Below are positions 52,310 through 64,000 of a stretch of DNA of 64,000 nucleotides, one piece after another. Origin of the DNA: Macrobrachium rosenbergii. Its lineage: Eukaryota; Arthropoda; Malacostraca; Decapoda; Palaemonidae. Position numbers and translations under genes: made by a program. The stretch lies in NCBI RefSeq assembly GCF_040412425.1, contig NC_089755.1:54098798-54162797 (forward strand). Direction: 5' to 3'. Under the pieces are notes generated by a model. It worked only from the letters and a program-made list of their open reading frames with translations. It made no database searches and was not told the DNA's origin. Numbering within the stretch: position 1 is the first letter of the stretch; each line of letters opens with the position of its first letter.

Positions 52310-53908
52310 TAAATAAAGATGAGACGAGTTACAGGCAAGAAAATGATGCAGAACTCACCAGTTTCTGATCGTAAAGAAATCCGCTACTGGCAGTCGCTAA
52401 TGTTTAAAACCAAGGAAATGATTATAACTACTATGCCGCAGCATTCCCACTTTTTATAGATCGTGTCTCACAAACTTGAATTAGAAACAAGCAGGTGGAA
52501 GCGAAAAGGCAAAGTTTGCCAATGTGGTGAAATGGGTGGACACAAAGCAAATTGGGGAAAAGCCATAAGTAGGCCTACTTCTAATTATTGTCCTTAGGCA
52601 GATCTTGGCAGGCCTGTCCGTTGCTGACAGTTGATTCTACAGCCCCAATTGAGTAATGATGATGATAGGAAAGTACTCGACAATAATTATAATACGCAAT
52701 ATATGCAATTGCCACAGAACAGTGGACAACTCTAAATAACCGTCATTCATAGTCTTTGACACAGTAGGCTAAAAGCCATTTATATTCAAAGTCAAGGAAT
52801 ATTAGGAGTGATTTTGCTTCTAAGAATCACACCATAATGAATGGCGTTTGCGATAAAATGTACATTGACACATGTCTGCGTTGATAGGCTGTTATATTTT
52901 TGCTTGGTGACATGCCGAGGAAGTATTTCATACTGTGCCATGAATGTGCAATAACTGCCTGGTGTTGTAGGTTCGCCGAGTCTGCCACCCAGAGTAGAGA
53001 GAAAGAGAAGAGAGAGAGAGCCAAGTCTGACGCAATATTCCGAGATAGAAATGCCGTTGTGTTTGCTTTCGTCGAATTTTAACGTATTTCATTGATTTCC
53101 TGATGTGACGAACAGCCTAGAATCTATGTCGGTGCTTGATAGAATGGGGAGAACCCAGTTACTTGAATTCACGAAACAGTATGCTCGTAGCTGTATGGTA
53201 CTACAGTAGTATGGTACTAGCCATATTAGACCGTTTACAAGGACTCAATGAAAGTTTTCAAAGAAAACGGTGTACCGTGAAACAGACAGTAGTTTGTCAA
53301 TGGAAGATAAAAAAAAAGTCGGTGGTTATACTAACAGACTGACGTTGTTAAACAAACATTATAAAAGTAACCAAGGGAAGACTAGTATGGTACATAAGAG
53401 TGCCATATCAGAGCAACGCTGAAATAAGAGACTACGTCATATCCTCGAAAAGAAGAGGAATTCAAAATAAACAGGAGAATGAATCAAGGAAATTGAGCAC
53501 AGGAAGAGAATTTCAAGGTTAACGGTAGTGAGAACATATGCACTAACACAAACACCCGAGTATTAGTACTACACAAAAACACGCAAATAAAATCGGGGAA
53601 TTTTACAATATAAAAAGTTGAAATGCGTAATTGTGTGGAAGCAGTTTGATTATTTAAGGAGACCCGGCTGTTTCTTGGTGCAAAGTGATTCAAAAAGGAC
53701 GATTTTAAGCTTCTCAGGAATAAAGGGGAATTATTCATGTTTGCTCCCATTTACTTTTGATAGTCGACGGACCATTTCCTCGCCTAATCCGTAAATGTAA
53801 AATATGACGTGTCTGGAGTGATGAATTTTTATTGGTCAGCGGGTCTTACTCTCTCGCTCGTACCCTCTGCGGCAGCAAGGGCATTTCTGGTGCTCCCTAG
53901 GACACGCC

Positions 53909-54154
53909 CTATGCCACGGCTTGCAACAAAGGGCGTGATTTCCATTTCTGGCCAGTAGTTTTGATTTGTTCCAAGTTGGTATTGTCTGTCATATTCAGGA
54001 GTGTTCTGTCGCTCGTTTCCCCCTTTGAATTCTCACAGATGTCTTGTGGTTCCCTTGAAGAAGGAAGAATGAAGTCCATGTTCCTCTGCATGTTTAACTC
54101 TGGTTGTTGTTGATTTATACTTAAGGATTCTGCTATTTGCAATCTGTGGAACAA
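53909..54154 (-). other. Unidentified 81-codon open frame
   Basis: The frame is polar (Gln/Asn/Ser/Thr rich) and could be a terminal exon, since upstream on the minus strand (near 54150-54170) there are acceptor-like sequences. I recognise no domain and could not join it to another exon. Confidence 0.2.
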
Positions 54155-54613
54155 GCTTCTCTGGAAGAATTTTTAGAAGGCACAGAGATCAGAAGCTGTA
54201 AGCATACATCAAGGACGGCCTGCTATAAACACTTGCTAATTGCTTATTTTATTTGCAATTCAACTGAATGCACCAAACATTGGCTTAAAGAATGTAAGTC
54301 CTTACAGTTCTACTGCCTAGTGGTATACAGTATGATTCAGTTCTACTGCATTGTTATACCATATGATTGCTGAATAGAATACAGGTTATGTAAGACTTAA
54401 AAACAATGGGCATTCTGTTGTCATTTGCACAAGAGAAAAAACAATCATATTTGTGATAGTGTTGGCTGGTACTTATCCACAAATAACTGATTTAGTTAGA
54501 AGTTACTGCAGTAAATTTTATGAGTTATGCACAAGCACACTATTACAATATAGTGCTTGATAACTGAAAGATGTTTAGAGTAACTTTCAGTGGATAATAT
54601 AACTTCATTATTT

Positions 54614-54765
54614 TCCTGTATTTATTTACTTAAGGCATATTCCAGGAATTTTTATCCTGTATGTATTTCTCATATTGTAAACTGTACAATATTTTGCTGT
54701 ATTTATTTACTTGAGGCATATTCCAGGAATTTTCTTCCCACATGTAATTCTCATAATGCCAGCCA
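54614..54765. repeat. ~81-bp tandem duplication
   Basis: Two copies share CTGTATTTATTTACTT(A/G)AGG and CATATTCCAGGAATTTT, then AATTCTCATA-like ends. Confidence 0.8.
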
Positions 54766-55178
54766 TTTGTGTTCATTGCTGGAACGTACGATAACTTTCC
54801 ATTAGTTTCCTCATTATAACAACTACTTCAGTTTTTGATCTCTTTATCATACAGCCAAACTACTGTGAGTTTAAAGTTATGCACCACTGCAGGAGTTAGT
54901 TATCAAATTATAGGACCTAAATCAAACACCTTGTCTTGCGTTTTGTAAACTTTATTTTAAAATTACGCATATCACGAATCACTGTATATAAAATATGTAA
55001 CATATGGAAGATAGGGAGGCTCCCCACATCTACCCATTACTCCATATCCCACACCCTACATAAAGAAAATTATGTCACAAGTCATTACTTTACTACAGCC
55101 GTAATGTGTCTAAACAATCCTTTCAACACTCCACAGAAGAAGACCTGTCCATTCTGTTCCAACTGTAGTGGCATCTAT

Positions 55179-55415
55179 CTAGGTTTCACTGCACATCTGG
55201 TGGTATGTTAAGACACTGCCTTTGTGTCTCTGGAGTGCAGTTAACCCTACCCCAACCTCCACATGGGTTGTAGTCTCTATGACATACCATTTCCCCCTTT
55301 CTTCCAAGTTATCTGGTACCAGCACCGTTACCTCACCACTGGCTTTCTCCAGTGCCACAGACTCCAATTCTTGCAATTTCAGGAATAACAAGTGTCCGGC
55401 CATATGACATCTCAC
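55179..55415 (-). pseudogene. Possible decayed mobile-element protein (SWIM-finger-like)
   Basis: The frame contains GEVTVLVPDNLEERGKWYVI followed by a segment spaced like a SWIM zinc finger (VEVGVGLTALQRHKGS...TYHQ), but the expected cysteines read Val or Ser and only the final His-Gln resembles CKHQ. If this is right it is a dead copy of a transposon-borne protein. The call rests on spacing and general look, so it is weak. Confidence 0.25.
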
Positions 55416-56192
55416 AAAAATATAATGAAATATGTTTTTATTTATGAATTATCAAAAGCAGTTGTACTTAATACCATTAGATAAGTAATTAAACTTTTTT
55501 TTTTGTTCCTCAAACAATTGGTCAGCTGTGGCAAATGGATGCACTGCATTTCTTGAACCTTATCACACTGCTGGTGCTAGGAGCTTGACTTAACACCAGA
55601 GCTGCTGTGGAACTGAGATGCACTACCTTGACAGGTGTAACTAAATGGACTGTTTAATTTCCTTTTCTGTGAAGTGTCTAAGGGACTGCAGAGATACACA
55701 ATAAGGCTGTATAGTAGAGTAATGAGTTTGTACGGAAAAAACAAAAGACTTAAGAATGAAAAATGTTTTAGTTAGTGAGTGGGTACATTTTTATATCTAC
55801 ACTTGGTTTTACAAGTTTAGACTGGATAAATTTAGTAAACTTATGATCCATATCTACATAATTATTATACATTGATGACTGTTTCAAAGAACCATGAATT
55901 GCAAAATATGTCAAATGTAGTGTTTGACAGATGGTGTGCCAAATGATTTTGCAAATGGTGTGCCAAATGATTTTGCAAAATTATCAGAACATTTGCACTA
56001 GGTAGTTTGTCCACATCTTACAAAACTTTGTTCTAGTTGACCGTCAAGGTTTCAACCTCTTAAAACTGGTGCATCCTGAAAAAAATAAAGCTTGTTACAA
56101 AGAGTGATACTGATAGCAAATTAAAATCTTAGTGACACTGGGTGTTAAGTAAAAAACGAAATATACATAATTTTTCCAAAGTACAAATAAAG

Positions 56193-56282
56193 TACCAAAT
56201 ATTTTCTTATGGTGCTAGCAAGTGGCCCTGGTCTACCTACCAAATATTTTCTTATGGTGCTAGCAAGTGGCCCTGGTCTACC
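56193..56282. repeat. 45-bp tandem duplication
   Basis: TACCAAATATTTTCTTATGG and the following 25 bases are repeated exactly at 56193 and 56238. A smaller duplicate (GTGCCAAATGATTTTGCAAA) lies at about 55936-55978. Confidence 0.93.
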
Positions 56283-57254
56283 TGGAACCTACCATCAGTG
56301 CTAACATTTGCTGTACACTCTCATTGCAGCAGTTTGTTGTCTCTATCAGAGTTGGATCAAGCTGCTCGATTAACTGTTCACCAGTGGTGTCTCCAACACT
56401 ATCAAATGTATTTTGAGTTGAGGGTACCATGAATATCCTGTGTCAAACAGCTACAGCAACAGTGATGATAACATACTTGTGGCATTCTGTGAAAGTTGAA
56501 TTAATATGCATCCCATCACATGCTAGTGCTGCAGACCCACGACCCCCAATTCTTGATGCAGTGCACTAATTGTGCGAAGAACAACAACAGGAAGTCATGG
56601 CAGATGCTTTACTGTCAGAATCCTGTATGTTTCCAACATGCCTACCCTGTTTGTAAGTTTGAGATGTAATTTGCTATAAACAGTATATTTTTTTTCTTTG
56701 ACTAGCTAGTAATACTTTGATGAATTAAGTTTCATTTATAGGGGTCTATTGCTTAGGAGTTTCTTCAACTTTAAAACTCACCAATTTGGAATCTTAATTT
56801 TTTGTTTATTGCAGGGTTGCCTGGCCTAGACTTTTGGATAAAAAGGAGATGGGAATGAATTAGCCTTTTGAAGAAATGATCGACAAGATTTTACAACTAC
56901 TGCAGCTTATACAAAGATCATCTAAGCCAGCAGAACTTTTACAGGTCCCTCTTGGATTTCCAGATCTCGTGGGGAAAACTCATAGTAGGTGGCAGGTATA
57001 GGATGAAGTCCCCACATCTGCGACTTTCTGAAAGCAGCTTAGCATTATAGTCATAGCCTCAACAGCTGACAGTAATCAAGTCTTGTCTGAAGGATCCACA
57101 TTTACGGAATAAGGACTGAAGTTCAAAAATAGGGGAAACATGTTCCACTGTCATTACACTTGCTGCTCTGCACAAGTACCTAACTGGAGGACTGTAGTGC
57201 CAACATCACAGAGTACAGTGATCCATCGTTTTCCTGCTATGATACATCCAAGAC

Positions 57255-58150
57255 CCTTATGAGCCAGGAATCTGATGTGTGCTTGACACCTATTGGTAGA
57301 CCCTCTAGGAAACCTCGGTGCCACTTCTGACCAGTTCACCACTTTGTGACCTAGTATAGAAACAGGAAATTGGAGGAGGAGGAGGAGGGAAGGACCTGTA
57401 AACACTCCTGGCAAGTTTTTTGAGTCATGTAGTCAGTTTCAGCATTGCCCACAGATAAGAGTGTGCAAGTTTTTTTTTTTATTTTGTGCATACTGCTGTG
57501 AAGTGTTTTGCATGTTTACAAGTACAGTGTACAAATGCTCTACAATACTGTGAAGTGACAAAATATGGAAGAAAAAGGTACAAAATTAATCTATATGCAT
57601 TACAGTAGTGTATTACATAGTGTACTGTGTGTTGTTTATAAGCATTAATAGTACTACAAATAGTACTCTTTTGTCAAGTAGAGGAAATAAGGGTACAGCA
57701 TCTTGTACCCTTATTTCCCTTACTTTGTCAGTAAAGAGTAGTGTATGCACTATTATTTGTTTATAAGCAACACACTGTATGTACATACACTGTACTATAT
57801 TGCAGATATAAAATGTTAAGTTTGTACCTTTTCTTCCTGATTTTGTCAGTTCCAGCACAGTACTATAGAGTAGTTGTACACTATGCTTGTACACAACATG
57901 CATAACACTTAGCAGCTTTGTGCACAGAATTAATACAAAACTCACTTTATCTCACTGGTGAGCAGTGCTGAAACTGCTTACATGGAGTTGACTTTACAAA
58001 CTTGCCAGGAGTTTATTACAAGTCTCTTTCTCTCTGATACCAGTCCTCTGTTTCTATTTGGGGTCATGAAGTGGCGAACTGATTGGAAGTGGCACCAAGG
58101 TGCCTAGAGGCCTTCAATAGGCACAGCACATCAGATTCCTGGCAGCATAC
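57255..58150. repeat. ~0.9-kb imperfect palindrome
   Basis: Arms of about 440 bp (57255-57697 and 57704-58150) are reverse complements along their whole length with scattered mismatches and small indels. The centre is exact: GGAAATAAGGGTACA, loop GCATCT, then TGTACCCTTATTTCC. Matching pairs can be followed outward: ATATGGAAGAAAAAGGTACA with its complement near 57820, AGTGTTTTGCATGT near 57497 with ACATGCATAACACT near 57898, CACTCCTGGCAAG with CTTGCCAGGAG, and CAGGAATCTGATGTG with CACATCAGATTCCTG. The outermost part of each arm may derive from a retroelement. Confidence 0.92.
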
Positions 58151-58265
58151 ACCAGAGACCACCAAGTGGTTGCTTGTTTTCTGAAGTAAACAACAAGTTA
58201 CTGAGGTGGATGGCATTGGCTGCATGGAGGTTGGGGTTTAAAGAAGTAGTCTAATGTGCTCCGCC

Positions 58266-59096
58266 AAAAGGATTATTCTCCTAATTACTGTTCTGCAGTC
58301 GATGTTAGGGTTCTCTGTCAGCCTGGTGAATTTATCAAAGATCCTCCACACATCCTTCTAGCCTTGGGCTGGGTGTTCAGTAGACTTATCATTGGTGCCC
58401 CTATGAGATTCTTCCACCACCTGTCTAGATATTGGGTGTATCAGCTGGAAGACAAGATCATCACCGTCATCATCCTGCTACTGTTGTAGTTATGTCATCC
58501 TTGGGAATGTTGTCACCTCCATTTGCAAAGCTGGGCCTGAAAGTTGTCCACACTGAAGACTTGGAAGATGATACTTGAAGGTAGCGAAGAAATCCACCAC
58601 TGAGCACAATCCATAGTTGTTAGCACCATTGGATTATTCTCCTAATTATAGCTGCATTTTTGAAGCTCCTTCAGAAATCTCATGGGCAGTCATGTTGGGA
58701 TTGTCCATAAACCTGGTGAATTTATCAAAGATCCTCCACACATCCTTTTAGCCTGGGGTTGGGTGTGCAATAGACTCATCATTGGTGCCAATATTGTCTA
58801 CATGAGGTTCTTCCACCTTACCAGCGGGAACTCCAGCAGCTGTCATCTTGCTGTTGGGTGTATCACCTGGAAGCCAGGATCACCTCCGGTATGCCAATCT
58901 CTTGCGGTCTGGCTGGAGACAGGATCACCATCATCATCCTGCCACTGTTGTATGTATGTCATTCTTGGGAATGTTGCCACCTCACTTGCAAAACTGGGCC
59001 TGAAAGTTGTCGACACTGAAGACTTAGAAGATGATGGTTCTTGGAGATAGCGAAGAAATCCACCACTGGGCTTACCCACAATCCATGGTTGCTAGC
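58266..59096. repeat. Two diverged direct repeats (~360 and ~465 bp)
   Basis: Copy 1 (58266-58628) and copy 2 (58629-59096) share GGATTATTCTCCTAATTA, GGTGAATTTATCAAAGATCC, ACTGAAGACTT(G/A)GAAGATGAT and GCGAAGAAATCCACCACTG in the same order. Copy 2 carries about 100 bp more. Both are probably parts of a dispersed element; no intact frame remains. Confidence 0.85.
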
Positions 59097-59424
59097 AAGG
59101 AAAATAATAGTGGAGATGCCAGTAATTGTTAATAATTTTCAAATAATTTTTTCTGTCTAAATTTACAAGCAATGTTATTTATAATAAATTTTGCTATGAA
59201 AAATTTTTTGAGATACCCTTGCAAAACTGGGCCTACTGGGCCTACAATTAAGACAAAGCTGTACCATTTATGACACTGCTTCAAAATGCTTATGCCACCA
59301 ATGACCAAATTTTTGGTTCTGGCTCACAGACTATACAGTATTACATAGGAAAAACCTGGGAGGTTGTTTGGATGACTTGTAGGTAGGAATGATGTCTTTC
59401 AGAGCTCCATTTAGAGAGCACAAA

Positions 59425-59865
59425 GCCTTCATATCCTTTCAATCATGTGTCATGCCAAAAATGTTTTATTATTGACCTCCATTCCCAAATAAACTGCCTC
59501 ATTTGCCAGTGTCAGGTCCAACTTGCGTTAGCTGATTAAGTACAGATTGAGGAGGTACATAAGTGAGGTATCTCCAAAGTTCCGAGGAGAAAAACCATAA
59601 TTGGCCAATCTTAAGAGGTAATACTTTAAAATGCTACTTCTCTTGAGCCCAAAGAACAACTGGAGTCATAAAACAAGTGAAGACTTGTGGGGCATGGTTA
59701 GTCCAAAAGAAAGGATCATGAAATAGAAGACCCTTCTTACCAAACAAAGTAGAGGCATATCTCAGAAGACTTGTAGACTGGGACTTGAAAGAACACCTTT
59801 TCACTTCCCAATGGAATGATGGGCTAGACACCATCTTCATCCAGAAAGGTGTCAACTATGATAAG
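59425..59865 (-). pseudogene. Decayed reverse transcriptase (DIRS- or Ty3-like retrotransposon)
   Basis: Reading the minus strand across at least one frameshift and several stops, three RT blocks appear in the correct order: VFFQVPVYKSS...LYFVW (palm motif A region), HAPQVFTCFMTPVVLWAQEK (motif B region, normally GLSTAPQVFT), and KLDLTLANEAVYLGMEV (the K-DLTP-YLGM block after the YLDD site). The YLDD site itself seems lost. The arrangement and wording fit DIRS-type or related tyrosine-recombinase or Ty3 elements better than LINEs. It is not functional. No LTR or inverted terminal repeat was found. The long stretches on either side (58.3-59.1 and 59.9-60.3 kb) may belong to the same element. 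Confidence 0.68.
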
Positions 59866-59899
59866 TTATACAAAAGAGCAAGGTTGATTACAAGCCTCC

Positions 59900-61260
59900 G
59901 CCCTTCTGAGGGTCTAGGGGTGGTGAAAAGCCAGCTGTAAAAGCCCCATTGATTGCAATACCTCCTATATAGCTCCTTATGCTGTCACTAACCTCGCCTT
60001 TCTGTCAAGGGCAAGAAACTCCGAAATCCTTGAATAGGACAACTTTGGTAGGTTCCAACATCAGTGGAGGACTTATCTCCAGAAAGGGCAACTGGTAACA
60101 TAGTTTCAGACTGTGGGTGGGTCAAGTCTGAAACAATCTTTAGTCAACTGGTGACACTGTTTCAATACTTGACCTACCCACAATTTGCTCTGTCTTTAGT
60201 CAAGAGTTCCAGAATTTTCCAGAATTTCTTGAGACAAACCCCCACCACAAGCAGACCTGAAAGAAGGTGGCCCAGACTTTCATCTTTTGGGAGAATGAAG
60301 TCCTTAGGATTACAGGACAGGAAGAAGTATTAGCGTAAGACCTCTCAGAGTGATGCCAACATATCTACACTGAACAATTATGAAAACTGAGTGTGTAACA
60401 AATACCTAACTGATGACTTTAAGGGGACTCAGATGATGAACTTAGACCTGAAACCACAAACTGAATCAAAATTTGTTACAAAAATTCCATGAAGATCTCG
60501 GCTCAGCATAAAATCATTAAATCCACGATCTAATGATTTCAGCAACAAGCCAAAAACAAAGACAGTAACCAACAATAAATGCTTCAATTAAAATTGAATA
60601 GGGAAAACAATTACTTGCAATTAACTGACAAGCACAAAATGAGAACAGAAGTTTGCCAGAATAGGCTGCCAAGCTATCCACAATAATTTTAATCTAAATA
60701 CCAACCCAAAATAGCTACATACTAATAAAGAACTTGGAAAGAATTACTGCTCAAAGCAAAGAGGAGACTTACACTTAGCAGTAGAAGCATCAGTAACAGT
60801 CACCACTCACGCAGAAAGTTCAAGTAAGTGACACTTAATATACATATTTGAAACCCAAAGGATTTGGATTACAAATAGTAAGGTGAAACCATCACCCCCA
60901 CAAAAATAACTATGAGGTAATGCCATATAAAGAAGTGAAGAAGAGTGTAAAACCTTTTAGGAAAGATGAGACCTGATTAATAGGTCTGTAAAAGTTAGCA
61001 GATACACCTGGAATGCCCATTTTCTGCTGACAAGGGGACTTGGGGGTGCCACAAATATGCAGACAGCAAGTTGGTTTTTTTTTAATGTCTGGAAAATGAG
61101 CTAACATACCTGAAGGCGGTCATAAAGTAATCAGTTTTTGCCACCAAAACAAACTCAGTGTTAATAATTTAGATTTTCACCAATAAATCTAAATCTATTA
61201 CAAAACTATTTGTGTCCTGAAACTGAGTATGTGATTTCTTTACCTCCAGTATTTTTCATT
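59900..61260. other. Noncoding stretch between retroelement and the right-end gene
   Basis: Short open frames only (for example 60064-60333), with no family resemblance. It should hold the 3' UTR of the right-end gene on the minus strand. I did not find a clear poly(A) signal. Confidence 0.4.
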
Positions 61261-62475
61261 CTAACGTTGCTGCTGAATATATTCTCCTGGTTTAAAGTGA
61301 TTGGCTACATTCACAGTCCAGTCATCATCAACTCCTTTTGTAAATTCACGTATGAATCTGCAAAACATAAATCAAATGAGCTGGAGGATTTAATATGAAA
61401 GTTCACTTACTCAAAAAGGATATAAAATTTCTATTGCCTACGACCAGCAAATGACAGGCATCAATTTTACTTTCCAGCAACCCATTCACAGCTCATACAA
61501 AAAGCATAAGACAAAAGGGATATCAATTGCAAATAAACTCGCATGTGTCTTGCTTGGATATGAGTGAGCACAAAAAAGTACAGTCAAAGCTATCACTGGC
61601 TAATTCAATTTGAATTCTAAATAACATGCTGCCCAACACAAAGGAAAATAAGTTGAAACATTTTGGTGTCGCACATAAATCTATCACCTTCACTTGTGTC
61701 ATTACTCCTCTGGCCAGTTCAGTGAGGGGTGCAAACTGAAAGGACTGGGAAGGAAGGAATTTGAAATAAAATTATCGAGTTTGTATAAACTCTGAATTGC
61801 TTTGTAAAATTTTTATGCTTGCTCTTTATCCATTTTTCTTGCAAAGAATCATGCTCTTAACCTTTCACCCTAAGGAACTGTTTTTTTATACTCAGAATTT
61901 ATCTTTCAGGAAATAGGTCTATCGTTTCCTTCAAGAGCAGTTTCCATTCATTCATACTCTTCCCTTTTTATAACCCTCATTGATGAGCTGGGGGTGTGTA
62001 TTAGGTTGCTATTCCACTGGACTATATAAAAATAAATTAAGACATATTCAAGAAGCATGAAACATCCCAAATCAAGGCCTTTCTGCTTCAATTGGCTGCC
62101 TATTTAGCCTTGTTAAGAAACAATGAACTTAGTTTAGAAATTCCATGTTACAAAACGAGAGAGGAAGGGAACGTAAAATGATTAGAAGAGGCAGAACATC
62201 AGTGCAATAATCCTAATTTAATGCCACAGTACCCATTTCCAATAACCAAGCTAGGAATAACACAATTTGTTACAGATTTATACTGAAAATTTTAAATGAG
62301 GATGAAACTGAAAAATACCTGTAATTAGCAATGGAAATTCGGTCGTAATTGTCATAAACACCTTGTAAAGGACCAGAATTATCAGTTTTGACTAAATTTT
62401 CTATGTGATCTTGAAGTCCTTTAAAGACGTGATAGCACATGGTGATTTCAACAAATATACGTTCCTTTGGACCAC
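61261..62475 (-). CDS. Unidentified protein, last two exons (partial)
   Basis: Two minus-strand exons join in frame: 62475-62319 (157 nt, acceptor TTTAATTTCAG, donor GTATTT) and 61357-61261 (97 nt, acceptor TTTTGCAG, stop TAG). The joined C-terminal 83 residues read without a stop. They include ERIFVEITMCYHVFKGLQDH, YDNYDRISIANYRFIREFTK, and GVDDDWTVNVANHFKPGEYI, ending QQQR. The composition, amphipathic pattern and tidy splice phases (2-base carry-over completing an Arg codon) indicate a real, conserved soluble protein, but I do not recognise the family. Upstream exons lie beyond the right edge or in 62.5-64 kb, where I could not find one with confidence. Confidence 0.65.
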
Positions 62476-62855
62476 CTGAAATTAAAAAGATAAAAATTAT
62501 CATACACTTGGCAACAGACATGTGAAGGTTTGTCACACTAAAGAAAAAATGAATTTCTAAAACAAATTTTTTTTTTATATCTAAACCGACAACTTTACAA
62601 AAGTTCCTCTCAGCATTTATATGGGATATAAGATATTCCCAATGAGAAAAGTCTCCTCACCCCACCTACTGCAAGTCATGTCCTAGATGAAAGACCATTA
62701 TACAGTTCACTGACCCTACTACAAGTAGCGAAGGCTAATAAAATGAAATTTCAAAAGAATCCATCTTTCCAATACAAACTCATTACAGTACCTCACCAGA
62801 CTTTACACATGCACTGTGCACAAACCAAAACCGAAAGTATGTCCCCCATAAGGGG

Positions 62856-63155
62856 GTAGTGCCACCAGTGCACCTCAGGTGGTGCACTGTAGGCATTGCT
62901 TAAGGTTCTTTGCAGTGTCTCTTCAGCCACTAGGTGCAACCTCTTTCATCCCTTTTTTTGTACCTCTGTTCATATTCTTTTTCTTCCATCTGACTTTCCA
63001 CCCTCTCTCACAACTGTTTCACAGTGCAACTGCGAGGTTTCCTCATATTACACCTTTCAAACCTCTTACTGTCAATTTCCCTTTCAGTGTTGAATGACCT
63101 CATGGGCCCCAGGCTCTTAGAACATGGCCATCGGCCTAAATTCTACTGTACATTC
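62856..63155 (+). repeat. SINE-like family A, copy 6 (full length)
   Basis: It begins GGGGTAGTGCCACCAGTGCA with the GTGCACC-TCA-GGTGCAC hairpin variant, continues GTAGGCATTGCTTAAGG, and ends ATGGCCATCGGCCTAAATTC. It probably sits in an intron of the right-end gene, antisense to it. Confidence 0.85.
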
Positions 63156-63159
63156 CTTC

Positions 63160-64000
63160 CTTCCTAAAGTATGTCAATTCAACTCTAAAAGAAAATGAAG
63201 ATCAGGTGGCTCACACAGGTTAGCGCATGCACATCCAGTTTCTCAAGTCTCTGGTAGTTAATGGAATCATACTTTGTATGGTCAGAAACAACTGCAACAG
63301 ACCCATGGTGGTTAGGAGGACAATTAAGGTTATGTAAATGGCTGCAGAGAAAATTCAAAATTTGTTTTTTTAAATACAGTGTTGCATTTGTTTAATCATA
63401 ACCTGTTACTTTAACATATGGAACAACAACTCAGGTGGAATGTGAGGTGAGCTACTGGTGCTCTGATAAGGTAATAAGGACCTGAAAGGCCATAGGAACT
63501 CCTGAGCAAAGATGTGCAAAGAACCCAGAGGCTCCTGGGGGAGTAAGGGTATTAATAAAAGGACTAGGACCCTGCAGACAAATCAGAAAGCACAAGGAAG
63601 AGTAAGAAAGCCCATACATCAGGCTAGCTAAGGAAAGTGAGGAAGACAATCTCTGAACCATTAGACCAAAGTGATAATCATTAGGTTAAAAGGAGATAAG
63701 ATGGATGACCTTAAAAACTCAAGGAAAATACTCTTTCATTCGAAGTTCTTGCACTGAGTAAGGTGAACCTAAAGATTTCAAGCATTAAAGGCAATGAAAT
63801 CATTCATGTCTAGCTAGAGTTCTGTGATGAATTTTCAGGAATTACATTTTCAACAACTAGTTCCCGAATCTCGCTTGCCATATACAGCACAGCTCAAAAA
63901 TCTATAACAGTTTCCTTAAGAACCTATGCATATCACTAGATTTAAAACACATTGTATAGCACGATCTCCAGTGTACTAAGTGATGTGTTGCAAAATATTC
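63160..64000. other. Right end, nothing recognised
   Basis: AT-rich sequence with short frames only. It is probably intronic to the minus-strand gene whose last exons are at 61.3-62.5 kb. Confidence 0.4.

Overview
The window looks like nuclear DNA of an arthropod, most likely a decapod crustacean. The evidence is: genes split by GT-AG introns, long (TA)n, (GA)n, (CA)n and (AAT)n microsatellites every few kilobases, several tRNA-derived SINE-type repeats, and protein families of animal type. The call of decapod rests on repeat style and general recognition, not on a search. I see no bacterial operons, CRISPR array, rRNA gene or functional tRNA gene.

Five genes can be supported by joining exons with matching splice sites and reading phases. 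From left to right: (1) an unidentified gene on the minus strand, first three coding exons (1673-5109), continuing off the left edge; (2) a complete vanin/biotinidase-type pantetheinase on the plus strand (8117-11769, six exons, 586 aa) with Glu-Lys-Cys nitrilase residues; (3) a complete ZIP (SLC39A1/2/3-type) zinc transporter on the minus strand (13424-17083, six exons, 340 aa), convergent with the vanin gene; (4) a complete RASL12/RERG-type small GTPase on the minus strand (23629-32678, six exons, 234 aa) spread over 9 kb by microsatellite-rich introns; (5) the last two exons of an unidentified gene on the minus strand (61261-62475) entering from the right edge. I see no functional link among them beyond ordinary neighbourhood; vanin and ZIP share a 3' intergenic region with separate poly(A) signals.

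The remainder (about 32.8-61.2 kb and parts of 17-23 kb) is repeat territory. It holds six copies of one SINE-like family, all in the same orientation, two complete copies and one head fragment of a tRNA-derived SINE (one complete copy cleanly nested inside another repeat with a 13-bp target duplication), four units of a second tRNA-like repeat in a two-minus/two-plus arrangement, many minisatellites, compound microsatellites in which flanking unique DNA was amplified with the tract, a decayed reverse-transcriptase pseudogene at 59.4-59.9 kb, and two large imperfect palindromes (6.78-7.57 kb and 57.25-58.15 kb).

The observations I consider most worth a second look are the 0.9-kb palindrome around 57,700, the 42-bp minisatellite at 19.9-20.46 kb whose units each carry a branch-site-like, acceptor-like and donor-like motif on the minus strand, the tandem duplications of both splice sites of ZIP intron 1, and the naturally His5-terminated ZIP transporter. 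I did not find clear evidence of a wholly new multi-gene system.
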